64,000 nt of DNA from Cerrena zonata. Its lineage: Eukaryota; Basidiomycota; Agaricomycetes; Polyporales; Cerrenaceae. The notes below the pieces were generated by a model. That model was not told the origin of the DNA, ran no database searches, and saw only the letters and a list, made by a program, of their open reading frames with translations. This document shows positions 41,242 to 53,600 of this stretch, piece by piece. Numbering within the stretch: the stretch's first letter is position 1; each line of letters starts with the position of its first letter. The DNA is taken from contig JASBNA010000082.1 in assembly GCA_038087015.1 (NCBI GenBank), forward strand, positions 62,001 to 126,000, in the 5' to 3' direction. The translations under genes were made by a program, and so were the position numbers.

Positions 41242-41294
41242 TTGTATAACTAACAACCCATTCATTTCATAATTCTAACTAATGTATAACTAAC
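41221..41294 (+). repeat. Duplication across the ENT4 stop codon
   Basis: 41221-41254 (AACCCATTCATTTCTAACTA...) is repeated with small changes at 41255-41294. The first copy encodes the last NPF motif and the stop; the second is non-coding. Confidence 0.85.
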
Positions 41295-41297
41295 CTT

Positions 41298-41378
41298 CAT
41301 CTAATTAACTGTATAACTAACCTTCATCTAATTAACTGTATAACTAACCTTCATCTAATTAACTGTATAACGAACATT
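41298..41378. repeat. Three 27-bp tandem repeats with TGTATAACTA core
   Basis: The copies are at 41298-41324, 41325-41351 and 41352-41378. The first two are identical and the third has two changes. Each contains CTGTATAAC. With flanking partial copies, TGTATAAC occurs five times from 41242 to 41371. The core matches the tandem tract at 2451-2612. Confidence 0.92.
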
Positions 41379-41434
41379 CATCTCATTATCGTATAATAAA
41401 TTTGCAACTAAATAGGGGCAGCCAACGGTTGTAG

Positions 41435-41543
41435 CACTCCCGGTCGCGGTGCCAACGAGGGTCATTCCGGGGCCGACCGTGCGAAAAAAGCAATTCACCC
41501 ACCCATAAGGCGACCGGAATGGCCCGGGAGTGAACCGGAAATG
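41435..41543. promoter_or_regulatory. GC-rich UBI4 upstream block with repeated CCGGAAT/CCCGGGAGTG elements
   Basis: CACTCCCGG (41435-41443) and CATTCCGG (41463-41470) recur inverted as CCGGAATG (41514-41521) and CCGGGAGTG (41524-41532), followed by CCGGAAATG (41535-41543). This dyad cluster in an AT-rich genome, 250-360 bp upstream of UBI4, looks like a set of factor binding sites. The factor is unknown. Confidence 0.45.
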
Positions 41544-41705
41544 CCCAGCGACGGGCAAAAAAGAAATTTTCTCCGGCGGTTCTTCGAACTTTCGATGGTC
41601 AAGTGGTCAGATTGCCCTCGGATGTCGCAGGTCTTACTAAAAAAAAAAAAAACATAGTAAAACAATTTAGTGCCAGCCTCTTATCGAGGGTTACAAAGAT
41701 GAGGT

Positions 41706-41717
41706 TATATAAAGGGG
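41706..41717 (+). promoter_or_regulatory. UBI4 TATA box with adjoining STRE
   Basis: TATATAAA at 41706-41713 overlaps AGGGG (41713-41717), a stress-response element core, 80-90 bp upstream of the start. A tail-to-tail heat-shock half-site pair GAActTTC lies near 41587-41594. This is consistent with stress induction of polyubiquitin. Confidence 0.5.
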
Positions 41718-41764
41718 TGAGAATCGCCACCATCTTGAGAAATTATCTTCTCCTACTCTACTAA

Positions 41765-42713
<949 letters not shown>

Positions 42714-42802
42714 ATGAATAGAGTTTTATATTCTAATTTCTCTAATTTGTATAGCTAATATATTTACAGTTATATCTCTCTATAATAATTATATTGTAAG
42801 AT

Positions 42803-45800
42803 TTATTCTAAGACTTTGTCAATTTCGATTTGAACAACCGCTGATGATTCAACATTCTTGAAAATTTTCATTTGAGTGATCACTTTATTTGCATCCTGAA
42901 CTGCATTGACTTCTTCATACAAAGCCACTAATCGTTTAGCATTTCTGACAGTTTCTATTCTAACCCTTTCAATATTATTCAAATTAAGACAGTTCTTATA
43001 AATTTCTTGCCATGTATTCATCAATAAATCAAGTTCTTTATCAGTATAATGTTTCTTTCCATTAGTCTCAATTAAAATCTTGAGGCATTCATTTACTTCA
43101 ATCTTTGTTCTCCATGTATTTTCAATTATATCAGTTTGAAACAATTTGATAATGGAATTTAATGCTAATGCTTGTAAGTCTCCATTGAAGTTTGTTGAGG
43201 AAATTGTAGTAAAGAGATTTTTAATGAATGATAATCTTTCTTCTTCAACCTTAAGGTTATACTTATTCAGTTTTTGCTTCTTATTTCTTGAATCTCTAAT
43301 ATCTTCCATTGCATCATCAAAATCATCATCTTCCTCGTCATAATATTCATCCGTCAATATTTTTTCATCCATTAACCCAATATATGTCTCCATCAAATCT
43401 TCGTCATAAAATTTATTAAGATAGTTACCCATCAACTTAATAGAGTGTTTTTGATAAGATCTATTGCGTCTCTTCGCTTCGGTCAAGATAATTTTATTCA
43501 CTTGTTCATGGACATCCGAATCTTCGACTAAAAACTGAGAAGATTTTATCGAAAAGGATACCAAAGCTTCTAAAACAAGTTCTTTCCCAATCCAAGATTT
43601 ACCTTTACAGGCTTCAATTAGAATTTTAAATAAAGGAGTTGCAATTTTAGCAGACTTCACTTCGTCTACTGCATTGGACATATCAGCAATTGATTTAGCA
43701 AGTATTTGTCTTATGTGGTATTTATTAGATACCAAATAAGTTTCAGCATATTGACAAATTTCAGTCAAGTAAAGTTTGACTGCATTATTACCACTGGTAT
43801 TCTCTATCCACTCTCTTTCAAAGATTTTGGAAACTTCTTTCACTGTATCATGTTGACCGATATATGCTAATGGTAGGAAAGCCGAAGCAACCATATCAAA
43901 TTTATCCGCAGAACAATATTTGCTGACACCTTCGCTTGCAATGGCTGCCAATTTTCTACTTCTTTCATCTTCGGAATCAAAATATAAATTACTGATTTTT
44001 GAACTATAATTTGCAATCGCATCAATGCTAGCAATTCGACTAATATAACCGGCTGCAGTAGCATATGATGACGCAATTGCATCATTTCTATCAGTGATTT
44101 GATTTGTTGCAACTTTAAATAAAGAATCACCATAGGCTTTGGAAATGCCGTAGTGTTTGGTAGTTAAAGTTACGAGTATTCGACTACCGCAAACTTTTGA
44201 GGGTAAACCGACGGATTTTCTAATTGAAGACTGCAAAATATGAACGATTTCATCCATCATTGATTCATCAATGATATCTAATAACTTTTCAATTGCATCC
44301 ATTATTGGAGAATTACCCAAGCTTTGTAGTCTTTTTGAGTCAATGTCGTTGTTGTCCAAGTTATACTTATCAGCATTTAGCACCAAATAGTTCACAACTT
44401 CAGGCTCCAATGTTGACATTAACCCAATAAAATTATCTAATAGTTTTGAAACAAAAGGTTTAATTGCTGCTCCTCCGATTTTACAAAGTTTTAAAATAGT
44501 CTTTAAGGCAAAGTTCCTGATCTCTTCTGCATCGCTTAATAATCCTTTGTTTCCTAGTAAGAAAGGAATCAAGTTGGATAACACTTCAGTAGCCTGACTA
44601 ACACTGACACCACCACTCTCGACATCAGCTGTTCTAGTCAAGATTGTTGAAAGGGATCTAGTCAATTTTGTTGCTTCTTTACGAACACTCTCCTTGATAT
44701 CATCCATAACTCTAAAACTCATATTCCAAATATCCTCCAATTTACCTTCGTATTTTTCCAAGGAAACAACTTGTATCAAGTCATTCAAAGCCGTCGAACT
44801 TGCTTGTCTGACTCTCCATTCTTTGTTGCCCATACTTTTGAGTAGTTCGCTTAAGATAGAATCAAAGTTTTCATTTATGGTTTTGGAACTATCCTTTATA
44901 AGAGAGTTCCAAATATCCTCCATTGATTTCGACACGGACGTACTGGGATCAAATTTATACCTATAGAGCTTTGGGATTAAACGGTCACTAAGATTTTGGT
45001 TATTTGAAAGCATCTCATCAAGGCTTGATTTGGATAAAATAGAGCCCAATCCGAATGCCATACCTTTTCTAGATGACCAAAGGGCCGAGGACTTTGCTAG
45101 AGACATAAATTTATAAACCAAACTAGGATCACCTACATCGGAGGCTAAATTCAATACATCCTTATAAGTGGACACTGATCCATCATTTGTTTTCAAAACA
45201 TCTTTATCAAAAAGCTCGGTATCTTCCTCAACAGATCCAGCTGCTAAAGCAGATGAAGCATTATTATCAGTAAAAGATTTTAGCAAACCTTTGACTAAGG
45301 TTTCTTTCAAGTCAATATCTCCCATTTCATAAACTAAACTCAATCCACGAGAGGCAGATTCTTGAATTAACTCGTCTCTGTCGGCTAAAAATTTCATGAA
45401 AGCAATATGTATTTCTCTTGCTTTATTCTGAATTACTTGCAAATGTCCCAAATACTGCACAAATGATAATAACCAGATACAACCGGCTCTTCGTAACAGT
45501 GGCTTCGTATTGTTACAAGCAGCTAAAATAGACTCCAACACTGAGGCTACTCTGCACAGATCATGGTTCAAATACGAAGAGTCCTCACCTTGAATATCGA
45601 TTAGCCTCTGTAAGGCCTTAGATTCCCAGCCACCAGCACATATAGAGAGAGCTTCTCCACTTGTGAAAATGTACTCAATTTGTTTTGAAGTGTGAGTATC
45701 ATATATCTGTTGTTCGAAACCAGTTAAATTTGCGGGCTCTTCCAATGAATTCCTCACTTCAGCCAAACTTAACTCGCTGAATACAACAACGCTTTGTTCT

Positions 45801-48346
45801 TCACATCTCTTGACTTTGGGCTTAACGAAACCAACTAATTTCTCGATATCAGAGTCAATGTCAGGATATAAGGCAATAGATGGACCCAAAACACCATAGA
45901 TTGAAAGCTGTGAAATACACTCCAATAATGTGCTATGGAGAGAGTTGTTGTTAAAGTGTGAAACTAAAATGTTGATATAAGTATGCGCTTGATCTGCCGT
46001 TAATAAATTTGAACGATTTCTGTAAGCAAGACGAGACATCAAATAAGCTGTTGCTAACAACTTAGCCTTTAACAAATAATTTGGGGAGCTAGTGGCATCA
46101 AGCTTACTTAATAACATCTGCACCGACTCATGATTATTCAGAGGGTGACTACCGATGATTCCTATGGCATTACAAATTTGGCTCGTTGAAACATCATTCA
46201 AGAATTTACCATCCAAAAGCTCTAGCAACCTTGGTAAGATATGTGAAAGTTTCCCAACAGTCTCATGAGGTGATAATGATATCATTTTCAAGAATATTTC
46301 ACCAAAAGCTATATCGGAAGTGACTTTCGCAGCATCAGTATATTGAGAGACAAAACAATCAAAAATAATGGACAAATACAAATTGAAAGAATTCGTCTCA
46401 TTCGAGTCTGTCATGTCTTCCGCAGATGCTTCAGCTATCTTTAAAACTAACAAATCTTGAACCGTCTTGTCAACCTCAACAGCTTTTTCTAGCCTTACTT
46501 GCCATTCTTCGTCCGCAACTATTACAGTTGATTTCTTCTTTACAGCTTGCATTACTAATGTCTGCATGATAAATCTTATTGCCTGACCAGAACTCTTGAA
46601 AATTGTAGCACCCTCTAAAGATTTACTTTCCTGGATTTCATTATCTACAGCATGAACAATTGAACTAAAAGAAGGAAATTCTATTTCTGCGTTCGAACCT
46701 AATAGTTCTGGAGTAGATTTGAATTCCAAGGTGTTTGTTGCTTGTAATATTTTGAACCAATGTGGATGCAAACCCTTAACAGCTTCTTCGATAATATCAG
46801 CACGATTCACTTTTGACGTTCCCAAAATACACAAAAGTCTAGATTCTGCATCATTAAAAGGATACGTACAGTTCACATATTTGATAGCAACAAATCTGCA
46901 GGAATGAATATTTCCCAGATCATCATTTTTATCAATTCTCAAGTATCTTTTAAGCATTCCTTTCAATTTACTTTTCGAATCAGTGGAAAGGCTGGGCAAA
47001 TTCACCGTGAGACCCGATAATGCATCTTGAATTGTAGCACGAAGCTCGGGAAATTCACCTTCTAAAGACTCAAATAAAAACACAATGTAAGACAAATCAT
47101 TAACAAAGAGATCAGGATTCAGCCTAAGAATATTCCCCAATGCTTCATATTGAAGAGTTCTTTGGTGAATAGCTGAATTATAATTTTTGATAACAGAAGT
47201 GTCCATTCGCGGCCAACCTTCGTTATTAATGTTCTCCTTGAGCTCTTTTGCCATTCGAACGTTGAAGTCGTTGACAAGCTTTAAGGCGGAATGATTTTCA
47301 TCAGTTTTACTGATCTGTTTAATAAACTGAACCGTAGTTTGCTTTAATCTATGGTAATCTGATGAAAGACCCAAGCTGCAAATTTGGGAAATTTCAGAAT
47401 GTTTGGTTACTTCATTACTATTAATAAGAAGTGACAATATTCTTTCTTGCAAAACTGGCTTAACTGGAGGTGTGAGCTTGTCTGAAGATCCAGTGAACAA
47501 CGCAATAGCAGTAGAGACAAACTCAGGGTCTTCAACATTGACCTTGAGTTTCCGGAACAAGATTTCTGAAGAGTCATTGATTGCAGAAGAGTCATCAACA
47601 GAAGCGATCATTAATGGAATAGACAAGCTTGAATCATCAAATCCACTTTTCAAAAGTTCTAGGAAACGCTTTTTGACAACAAAAATCTCGTCTTGCGACT
47701 TATAGGCAACACCAGCATCTCTGGTGAAGAATGAATTGTCATCTACACTCAAGCCGGGTGATTGAATAGGGTTTGGAGTGGTGTTTGGTCTGAGGAGTAA
47801 AAATTTCAGTATTTTAGAAGTAAGAAACTTTTCATCATCTGGGTTTTTATCTAAACAAAGTTTAGTCTTCATATTTGCATACTCGGGGGAGTGTTTGTCT
47901 GGTGACTTCCAAGATGCTAAGAGCTTACTTAAGATGTAGAATAGCCTGGCAGCTGTACTTTTAGGATAACTTGCAATTCCTTCTACGACCTTTGGTACAA
48001 GTGCAGTCATTTCTTCATCGGTCAAACGATCGATCCCTCTAGAGATGAATAACAAAGAGTATAGTCTGACATTGGATGAATCAGCATCTTTTGGTGTCTT
48101 TGGTTCTCTTACCTGATCTAGTAAGGCATTAATAGGTATTTCGATAGTTCTGGCAGCAGAGATTCGGGGGATCACATCTTGTATAATTTTGAAAACTGCT
48201 TTTCTGACATCGGCATATGGACTACTCAATTTCAATAGTAATGGTGTCAAATATGTGTTAAGTGCTTGCTCGAACTGCTTATCATTTTCAGCTAATGCAA
48301 TACGAAGCTCAACCTTGTTGATCAAGGATAACTCCGCCTCCGACAT
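42803..48346 (-). CDS. ECM29: Proteasome adaptor/scaffold Ecm29
   Basis: Ecm29 is a HEAT-repeat protein that tethers the 19S cap to the 20S core, marks faulty 26S proteasomes and links them to endosomal compartments. The protein is 1847 aa; the S. cerevisiae protein is 1868. It starts MSEAELSLINKVELRIALA and shows continuous alpha-helical repeats of about 40 aa, for example KEWRVRQASSTALNDLIQVV and WSSRKGMAFGLGSILSK. An acidic insertion (DEYYDEEDDDFDDAMEDIRD) lies near residue 1670. The frame is intact over 5.5 kb. Two PACE-like sites lie upstream. It is convergent with UBI4 (90 bp apart), so two ubiquitin-proteasome genes are neighbours. Confidence 0.93.
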   Translation of the reverse strand: MSEAELSLINKVELRIALAENDKQFEQALNTYLTPLLLKLSSPYADVRKAVFKIIQDVIPRISAARTIEIPINALLDQVREPKTPKDADSSNVRLYSLLFISRGIDRLTDEEMTALVPKVVEGIASYPKSTAARLFYILSKLLASWKSPDKHSPEYANMKTKLCLDKNPDDEKFLTSKILKFLLLRPNTTPNPIQSPGLSVDDNSFFTRDAGVAYKSQDEIFVVKKRFLELLKSGFDDSSLSIPLMIASVDDSSAINDSSEILFRKLKVNVEDPEFVSTAIALFTGSSDKLTPPVKPVLQERILSLLINSNEVTKHSEISQICSLGLSSDYHRLKQTTVQFIKQISKTDENHSALKLVNDFNVRMAKELKENINNEGWPRMDTSVIKNYNSAIHQRTLQYEALGNILRLNPDLFVNDLSYIVFLFESLEGEFPELRATIQDALSGLTVNLPSLSTDSKSKLKGMLKRYLRIDKNDDLGNIHSCRFVAIKYVNCTYPFNDAESRLLCILGTSKVNRADIIEEAVKGLHPHWFKILQATNTLEFKSTPELLGSNAEIEFPSFSSIVHAVDNEIQESKSLEGATIFKSSGQAIRFIMQTLVMQAVKKKSTVIVADEEWQVRLEKAVEVDKTVQDLLVLKIAEASAEDMTDSNETNSFNLYLSIIFDCFVSQYTDAAKVTSDIAFGEIFLKMISLSPHETVGKLSHILPRLLELLDGKFLNDVSTSQICNAIGIIGSHPLNNHESVQMLLSKLDATSSPNYLLKAKLLATAYLMSRLAYRNRSNLLTADQAHTYINILVSHFNNNSLHSTLLECISQLSIYGVLGPSIALYPDIDSDIEKLVGFVKPKVKRCEEQSVVVFSELSLAEVRNSLEEPANLTGFEQQIYDTHTSKQIEYIFTSGEALSICAGGWESKALQRLIDIQGEDSSYLNHDLCRVASVLESILAACNNTKPLLRRAGCIWLLSFVQYLGHLQVIQNKAREIHIAFMKFLADRDELIQESASRGLSLVYEMGDIDLKETLVKGLLKSFTDNNASSALAAGSVEEDTELFDKDVLKTNDGSVSTYKDVLNLASDVGDPSLVYKFMSLAKSSALWSSRKGMAFGLGSILSKSSLDEMLSNNQNLSDRLIPKLYRYKFDPSTSVSKSMEDIWNSLIKDSSKTINENFDSILSELLKSMGNKEWRVRQASSTALNDLIQVVSLEKYEGKLEDIWNMSFRVMDDIKESVRKEATKLTRSLSTILTRTADVESGGVSVSQATEVLSNLIPFLLGNKGLLSDAEEIRNFALKTILKLCKIGGAAIKPFVSKLLDNFIGLMSTLEPEVVNYLVLNADKYNLDNNDIDSKRLQSLGNSPIMDAIEKLLDIIDESMMDEIVHILQSSIRKSVGLPSKVCGSRILVTLTTKHYGISKAYGDSLFKVATNQITDRNDAIASSYATAAGYISRIASIDAIANYSSKISNLYFDSEDERSRKLAAIASEGVSKYCSADKFDMVASAFLPLAYIGQHDTVKEVSKIFEREWIENTSGNNAVKLYLTEICQYAETYLVSNKYHIRQILAKSIADMSNAVDEVKSAKIATPLFKILIEACKGKSWIGKELVLEALVSFSIKSSQFLVEDSDVHEQVNKIILTEAKRRNRSYQKHSIKLMGNYLNKFYDEDLMETYIGLMDEKILTDEYYDEEDDDFDDAMEDIRDSRNKKQKLNKYNLKVEEERLSFIKNLFTTISSTNFNGDLQALALNSIIKLFQTDIIENTWRTKIEVNECLKILIETNGKKHYTDKELDLLMNTWQEIYKNCLNLNNIERVRIETVRNAKRLVALYEEVNAVQDANKVITQMKIFKNVESSAVVQIEIDKVLE

Positions 48347-48417
48347 TCTGTAGATCGATTAAGTCCTTTCAGTGATCTATGAAAATAGAGGACCTTGCTT
48401 CTATATATAATGCAATT

Positions 48418-48475
48418 GATGGCAAATACTTGAAATCAATTGTTGTAGAATAAATCAATTATCGATGGCAAATAC
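48418..48475. promoter_or_regulatory. Two PACE/Rpn4-like elements upstream of ECM29
   Basis: GATGGCAAATAC occurs at 48418-48429 and 48464-48475, 72 and 118 bp upstream of the ECM29 ATG. It resembles the proteasome-associated element GGTGGCAAA of S. cerevisiae and the GAAGGCAAAA form reported for Candida. A TATATATAA lies between the first copy and the start. Confidence 0.5.
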
Positions 48476-48629
48476 TGCTAACATAAATTTTCTCTCAATG
48501 AAAAACAACGAAAAAATATTAAGATAGTCCGAGAAATCTTTTACAGCTTTTAATCAGCTTAAGATACAAAAGCCTGATCTCATAGCTACGTTGCCAGTAT
48601 ATTAAATAAAAAGTCTATATATTCGTTAT

Positions 48630-50239
48630 TTATGTATTCTTATACTCTCTCAATATAACAGGAACGGAAGAAGGAGGCAAAGCTCCTAATTCAGTGACAA
48701 CCTTTTTGATGTATTGTGGAGGAGTTAAATCATACATGATATTCAATAAGCTGATATTCTCCTTGCTCTTCCAGTCTTTTAAGGAGCATTTTCATCCTCT
48801 TTTTCTGGTTCTTCATCCTTTTTGTTATTTTGCTTTTTCTTGGGTTGGTTTTTTGTAGGCTCTTCTGATTTCTTTTCATCTTCACATTGTTTGATAAATT
48901 GTTCCAATGCAAAGGACTTCTTTTGGGGTGGCTTCTTGGAATGGATTTGTTCAACCAAATCTTCTGGGTCTGCCAATTCATTAGTGGTAACTGAATCTAA
49001 TTGGACTTTATCTGAAAACTTGACTGATTCACAGCAAGTCAATACAGGAATATTTCTAGTATGACACATCATTGCAATCAAACCAGTACCGACTCTTGAA
49101 TAAAGATGACCATTAGATAACATAGCATGGGCCCCCAAGAATACACAATCAGTGTCTGCTAATATGGTACTTGACAATGAATTGAGGAGAACATAATTCA
49201 CTTTAAGGTAATCTTGAGTGATTGGAGTAGCCTTAATATTCTTTGAAATAGAGCCAGTTGTCGAGCCTGAATCAGATTCGGATTCAGATTCTAAATCTGA
49301 TTTAGCCACATTTTGTGGAGTATGCACAGTGTTCACAAGACTGTTTAATAATTTCTTACCTTCAAACAACGGTCTTGAATCAACAATAATCAAATTGAAA
49401 GATTTACCTTGTTCAAGAACACAATATTTGAACAACTCTTCCAAGACGTCCGAATGACCGTATGTCAAAATAGTTGAACCTTCCAATATATGCTGAGAAG
49501 CATTCTCGATTATGACCCTATCAGACAAATCAATCTTTTCCTTGATAAAGTCGTCAATCTTCTCCACTAAGATATCCTTTGCTTTCAGCTCTTTGGTATC
49601 AATGGATATATGAGAAATTTCTTGTTTTAACCATCTGATAGCATTACCCATTGATATCGATAATGGTCTAGCACTTTTCAAATATTCTATTTGGTGAGAC
49701 AAATGACCAGTTAAGTGTCTCGTCAAAGTGGTGTTCTCGGGAGTTTTGTAATCTCTAATGACTACCTTGAAAGCTTCGAGCATATTTCTTAATCTTGCAA
49801 TAGATCCAACAACTTTATATGTTGAGTATTTTAATGTAAGAGATAATATAGCCGGGTGAACTATATGGGAAATGGATGGTGATGCAGCATTTCTTTGTTC
49901 CCTAGTTTCCAAATGACTAAATAAAGATGGAATTTTCTTAACATTATCGTCTTTGATTAAGGTTTGGTGGAGTTGTTTTTTAAGATTGGTATTGGTTGCA
50001 AGCTGTTGTTTCTTCTTTTCCATTTTTTGCTCTGCTAATTTGGCTTGCTGCTCTGGAGTTATACCATTGGCAGCTTTTTGAGCAGCCCTTTTAGCAGCTT
50101 TCTCTTGTTTCTTTAATTCTTTTAATTCTTTGTTAGAAAGCTTACCAGATGGTGAGTCTGCCGGAGCAGAATCAACGTTAGCAGCTACCGCAACTGCCTT
50201 TTCAGGCGCCTTTATTGGAGCAACAGGTGCATCAGACAT
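48630..50239 (-). CDS. GCD2: Translation initiation factor eIF2B delta subunit, one frame break
   Basis: Gcd2 is a regulatory subunit of eIF2B, the GDP/GTP exchange factor for eIF2, and represses GCN4 translation. A Lys-rich N-terminus (ELKKQEKAAKRAAQKAAN) precedes the IF-2B domain from about residue 130, with GSTILTYGHSDVLEEL, FNLIIVDSRPLFEGKKLLN and GTGLIAMMCHTRNIPVLTCC. The first frame stops at 48779. The genuine C-terminus continues in another frame: DWKSKENISLLNIMYDLTPP, then YIKKVVTELGALPPSSVPVI, to a stop at 48630. One missing base near 48780-48786 explains this. The corrected length is about 536 aa, shorter than S. cerevisiae (651) mainly at the N-terminus. Confidence 0.9.
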
Positions 50240-50602
50240 GATAGACCAACCTTTTTATTTAAAGAGTTATGAATCAAAGACCTTTTCAGTGAATCTCTAA
50301 CTTATATATTCTGATTACTATATTAAAAAAAAAAAATATGTGAAAGCGAGATGAATCGAGAAAAAATTGTCGTGCAAACGGTCAAATGAATGTTACTCAT
50401 GAAAATTCAGTTGCAGCTAATGAAGTACATGAAAAATGATTCAATATATAGAAAATGCTTATACTAATAGTTATTAAAAAGATACATTATGAATGATGAA
50501 CGGGCAAGATAAAAGTGAAAAGATAAAAAGAATAATCATAAAAGATAAATAAGAAATATTTAAAAGTGGTGATAAAAAAGAAAAATGCTAATTAAGGAAG
50601 GA
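50240..50602. other. GCD2 upstream / DRS2 3' flank
   Basis: 363 bp, AT-rich. A GCGAGATGAATCG followed by GAGAAAAAATT at about 50347-50369 is a weak PAC/RRPE-like combination. No gene is seen. Confidence 0.35.
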
Positions 50603-53600
50603 CTAATTTCCTTCTGATAACTCACCGAAGACACCTCTCTTTTTGGTGGTATCATACAATCTGACAATCTTCTCTTGATCTTGATTGTCGACTTGAGAAA
50701 AGGCAAACCCCCTTTGTTTTTTAATTCTTTGGACTTGTCTGACTTTTCTGATAGCTTTTTGAAATTGTTCCATTCTTGGTCTATAATCTTGAATGTTGTA
50801 TTTTTGAATTTCTTGAACATAATGGTAGCTTTCGGGATTGTAACTTCTCTTGAAAAATTTCCATGCTAAATCTCTGGTTAGACACAATACCGATACACCG
50901 AATACCATTGCCCAAAATGTAAGGCTAGGATAAGTCACATTCAAGACTCCAAGATATTCTTCAGAGACGTTAATCATTGGTGCAATAGTTGCATAGGCAG
51001 GAAACCAAAGTAGCCATAAAATGAAAGACCCAGGGATAGCAAGTAAAGTGAACTTGGTCCACATAGTTACCACTAATGAAGCCTTACCCAAAGCAGTTAA
51101 GCAACAGGTTGTATATACAGCAGTTCCCCATGCCCAATGGTTTGTGACAAGACCAGAAGCTAATTGGTCACTGTGTTGGTATATAAAATACGAACATAAG
51201 AAAATCACAGCCGAGTGGAAAAACCCATTAATAATCCAACTCCAGAATATAGGTACATTGAAAAATTTCTTTTGTTGACCCAATTGATACAATTGTGGAT
51301 AACGATCTAATAATCTGGCACTGACAAATTGATCGAACACCCCCATAACGAATGGTGGGAAAACGGTAAACAAAACATTGTACAAGGTTAATGTCCACGA
51401 TTCAATAATAGATTGACCTGAAAAGCAATTAGCAAAGACGAACCAGAACTGAGTCATATACAAGATAATGTTCTTGTAGAATGAATACAAAATAGCATTG
51501 GAAATACGTTGATAAGACCAGGAACCATGAACGAGAAGCAATTTTTTCAAATACTTGAATTGACCAATTGAGATATCTGCACTTCTTGCTGCTTGCATAC
51601 CTTCCATACCACTAATACCAACACCGACATGCGCAGCTTGAATCATAGAGACATCATTAGCACCATCACCAATGGCCAACAACAATGATTGCTTCTTCTT
51701 ACGTTTAACCATCTTAACAACCAATGCCTTTTGTAAAGGAGACACACGGCAACAAATGACAGCCTTACAGCGACTACCTAATGTAATGAACAAATCTTCT
51801 AACTCGGGTTCCAAAGCATAACCTAATGAGTGACCATCGATAATTAAAGCAAGTGAAGCATCCAAAGAACCATCCTCAACGTCGTACTGGTGTTCTTGGA
51901 TAGCTGATAGCTTCTCTTGTAAGTTAAGTTTGGTATCCATTTTAGTTTCCTCGTTAATGATTAACAAATTCATATCTTCACTCAACAACTTACATGACAT
52001 ACCGATATTAATGGCAGTTTCTTGTCTATCACCAGTTAAAACCCAAATTTTAATACCAGCATCTTGTAAAGTATGAATAGTCTCTGGAACACCATCTTGT
52101 AACTTATCTTCAATAGCAGTAGCTCCCAATAAAAATAAATCAGTCTCTATCATTTCTGCCACCGCATCTAATTGTTCGCTTCTATCATTTAAGGCAGTAG
52201 ATGCTTCATAGTACTTACTAGCCCAAGCTTGATATTCCTCTTCACCCACTATTCTAGATGCTATACACAAGGTTCTCAAACCTTCGGCAGCAAAATCTTC
52301 CAAATGACGTAAAGTTGAATCAACGAATGGCTGTGCTTCTTGTTGGCTTAATCTCTCTAAAATCACAGTATCTGCACCTTTACAAAAAAGTCTGATAACA
52401 CCGTCGGGACATCTAAAGATAGCAGACATTCTCTTTCTAGTGGAATTAAATTCACATATATTCAATAATTCATATTCCGAGTCGCTGTTGGTCAAGCGAT
52501 TATTGATTGTCACCCCTTTTGGCTTACGGATAGTGAATTTATAACCTAAATCTGCAGCACCTTGAACCAAAGCACCTTCATCAGGGGAAGCCGCCTGGTA
52601 CTTAATACTCCCAGTCGTATCATTTACTTCAGGGATAACAGTATGACATGTACTCAAAAGAGTCAAAAATTCATTGATTATAGCCGATTGTTGGGATGAA
52701 GTATCAGCCAAATGTTGGTATAAATCATCGTAGCTATAATAACCAACTTCAATATTATCGATTAATTGGGCATTACCATCCTCGGGAATTTCTTCAATAT
52801 AACACTTACCCCCAATGGAACAACTTTTAAACTCCATAATGTTTCTAGTCAAAGTACCAGTTTTATCTGAAAATATAAAATCAATTTGACCTAATTCCTC
52901 AACTAAAGAGGAAGTTCTAACACCCGTTGGAGTATCTGTTTCTTCATAGTACATATCTAAATCACTACCAATCATATAAGCTTGATAGTATTTAATAATT
53001 TCAACAGTAACGAATAAAGAAATAGGAACCAAATTGGAAAACAAAATCCAGTAAGTTAAAATATCTTGAAAGAAAAGTTTAGCTTTACTTGTACCACTCA
53101 ACATCAAATAACCCAAGGATTTGGAATCAACCTGCAACTTAGCAACATTACCAATTGAACCCACAATTGCTAAAGTAATTAAAATTGAGAAAAGGGCAAT
53201 AATTTGTAAATTGATAATTCTTTCAACATCAGTTCTTTTGATAGGAGTTGCAGTTGCATTACGCATTAATTTTGTTTCATGGCCAGTGAAAATTACGATA
53301 CCATGGATCCACTGAGTATTTCTTAAAGTAGCACCTCTCAAAAGTAGCTGTTCAGGAGACAAAGGAATTTGACCAACTGATCCAAATCCTTTCAAATTAC
53401 CTTCATAAGTGTAAAGAGATGAATTCGGCTGTTCAGATAATATTTCGGTAGAACTTAAGTCAGATACTAAATCTCTTGGGTTGACTAAATAAGAAGTTTC
53501 AGGTTTTGATTGCTTAATTTTAAGATTAGTTTCACCATCAAGATTTGCAGTTTCGATATAACAAAGACCTTCAGGTTCCGAAGAACTGAGTAACAATAAA

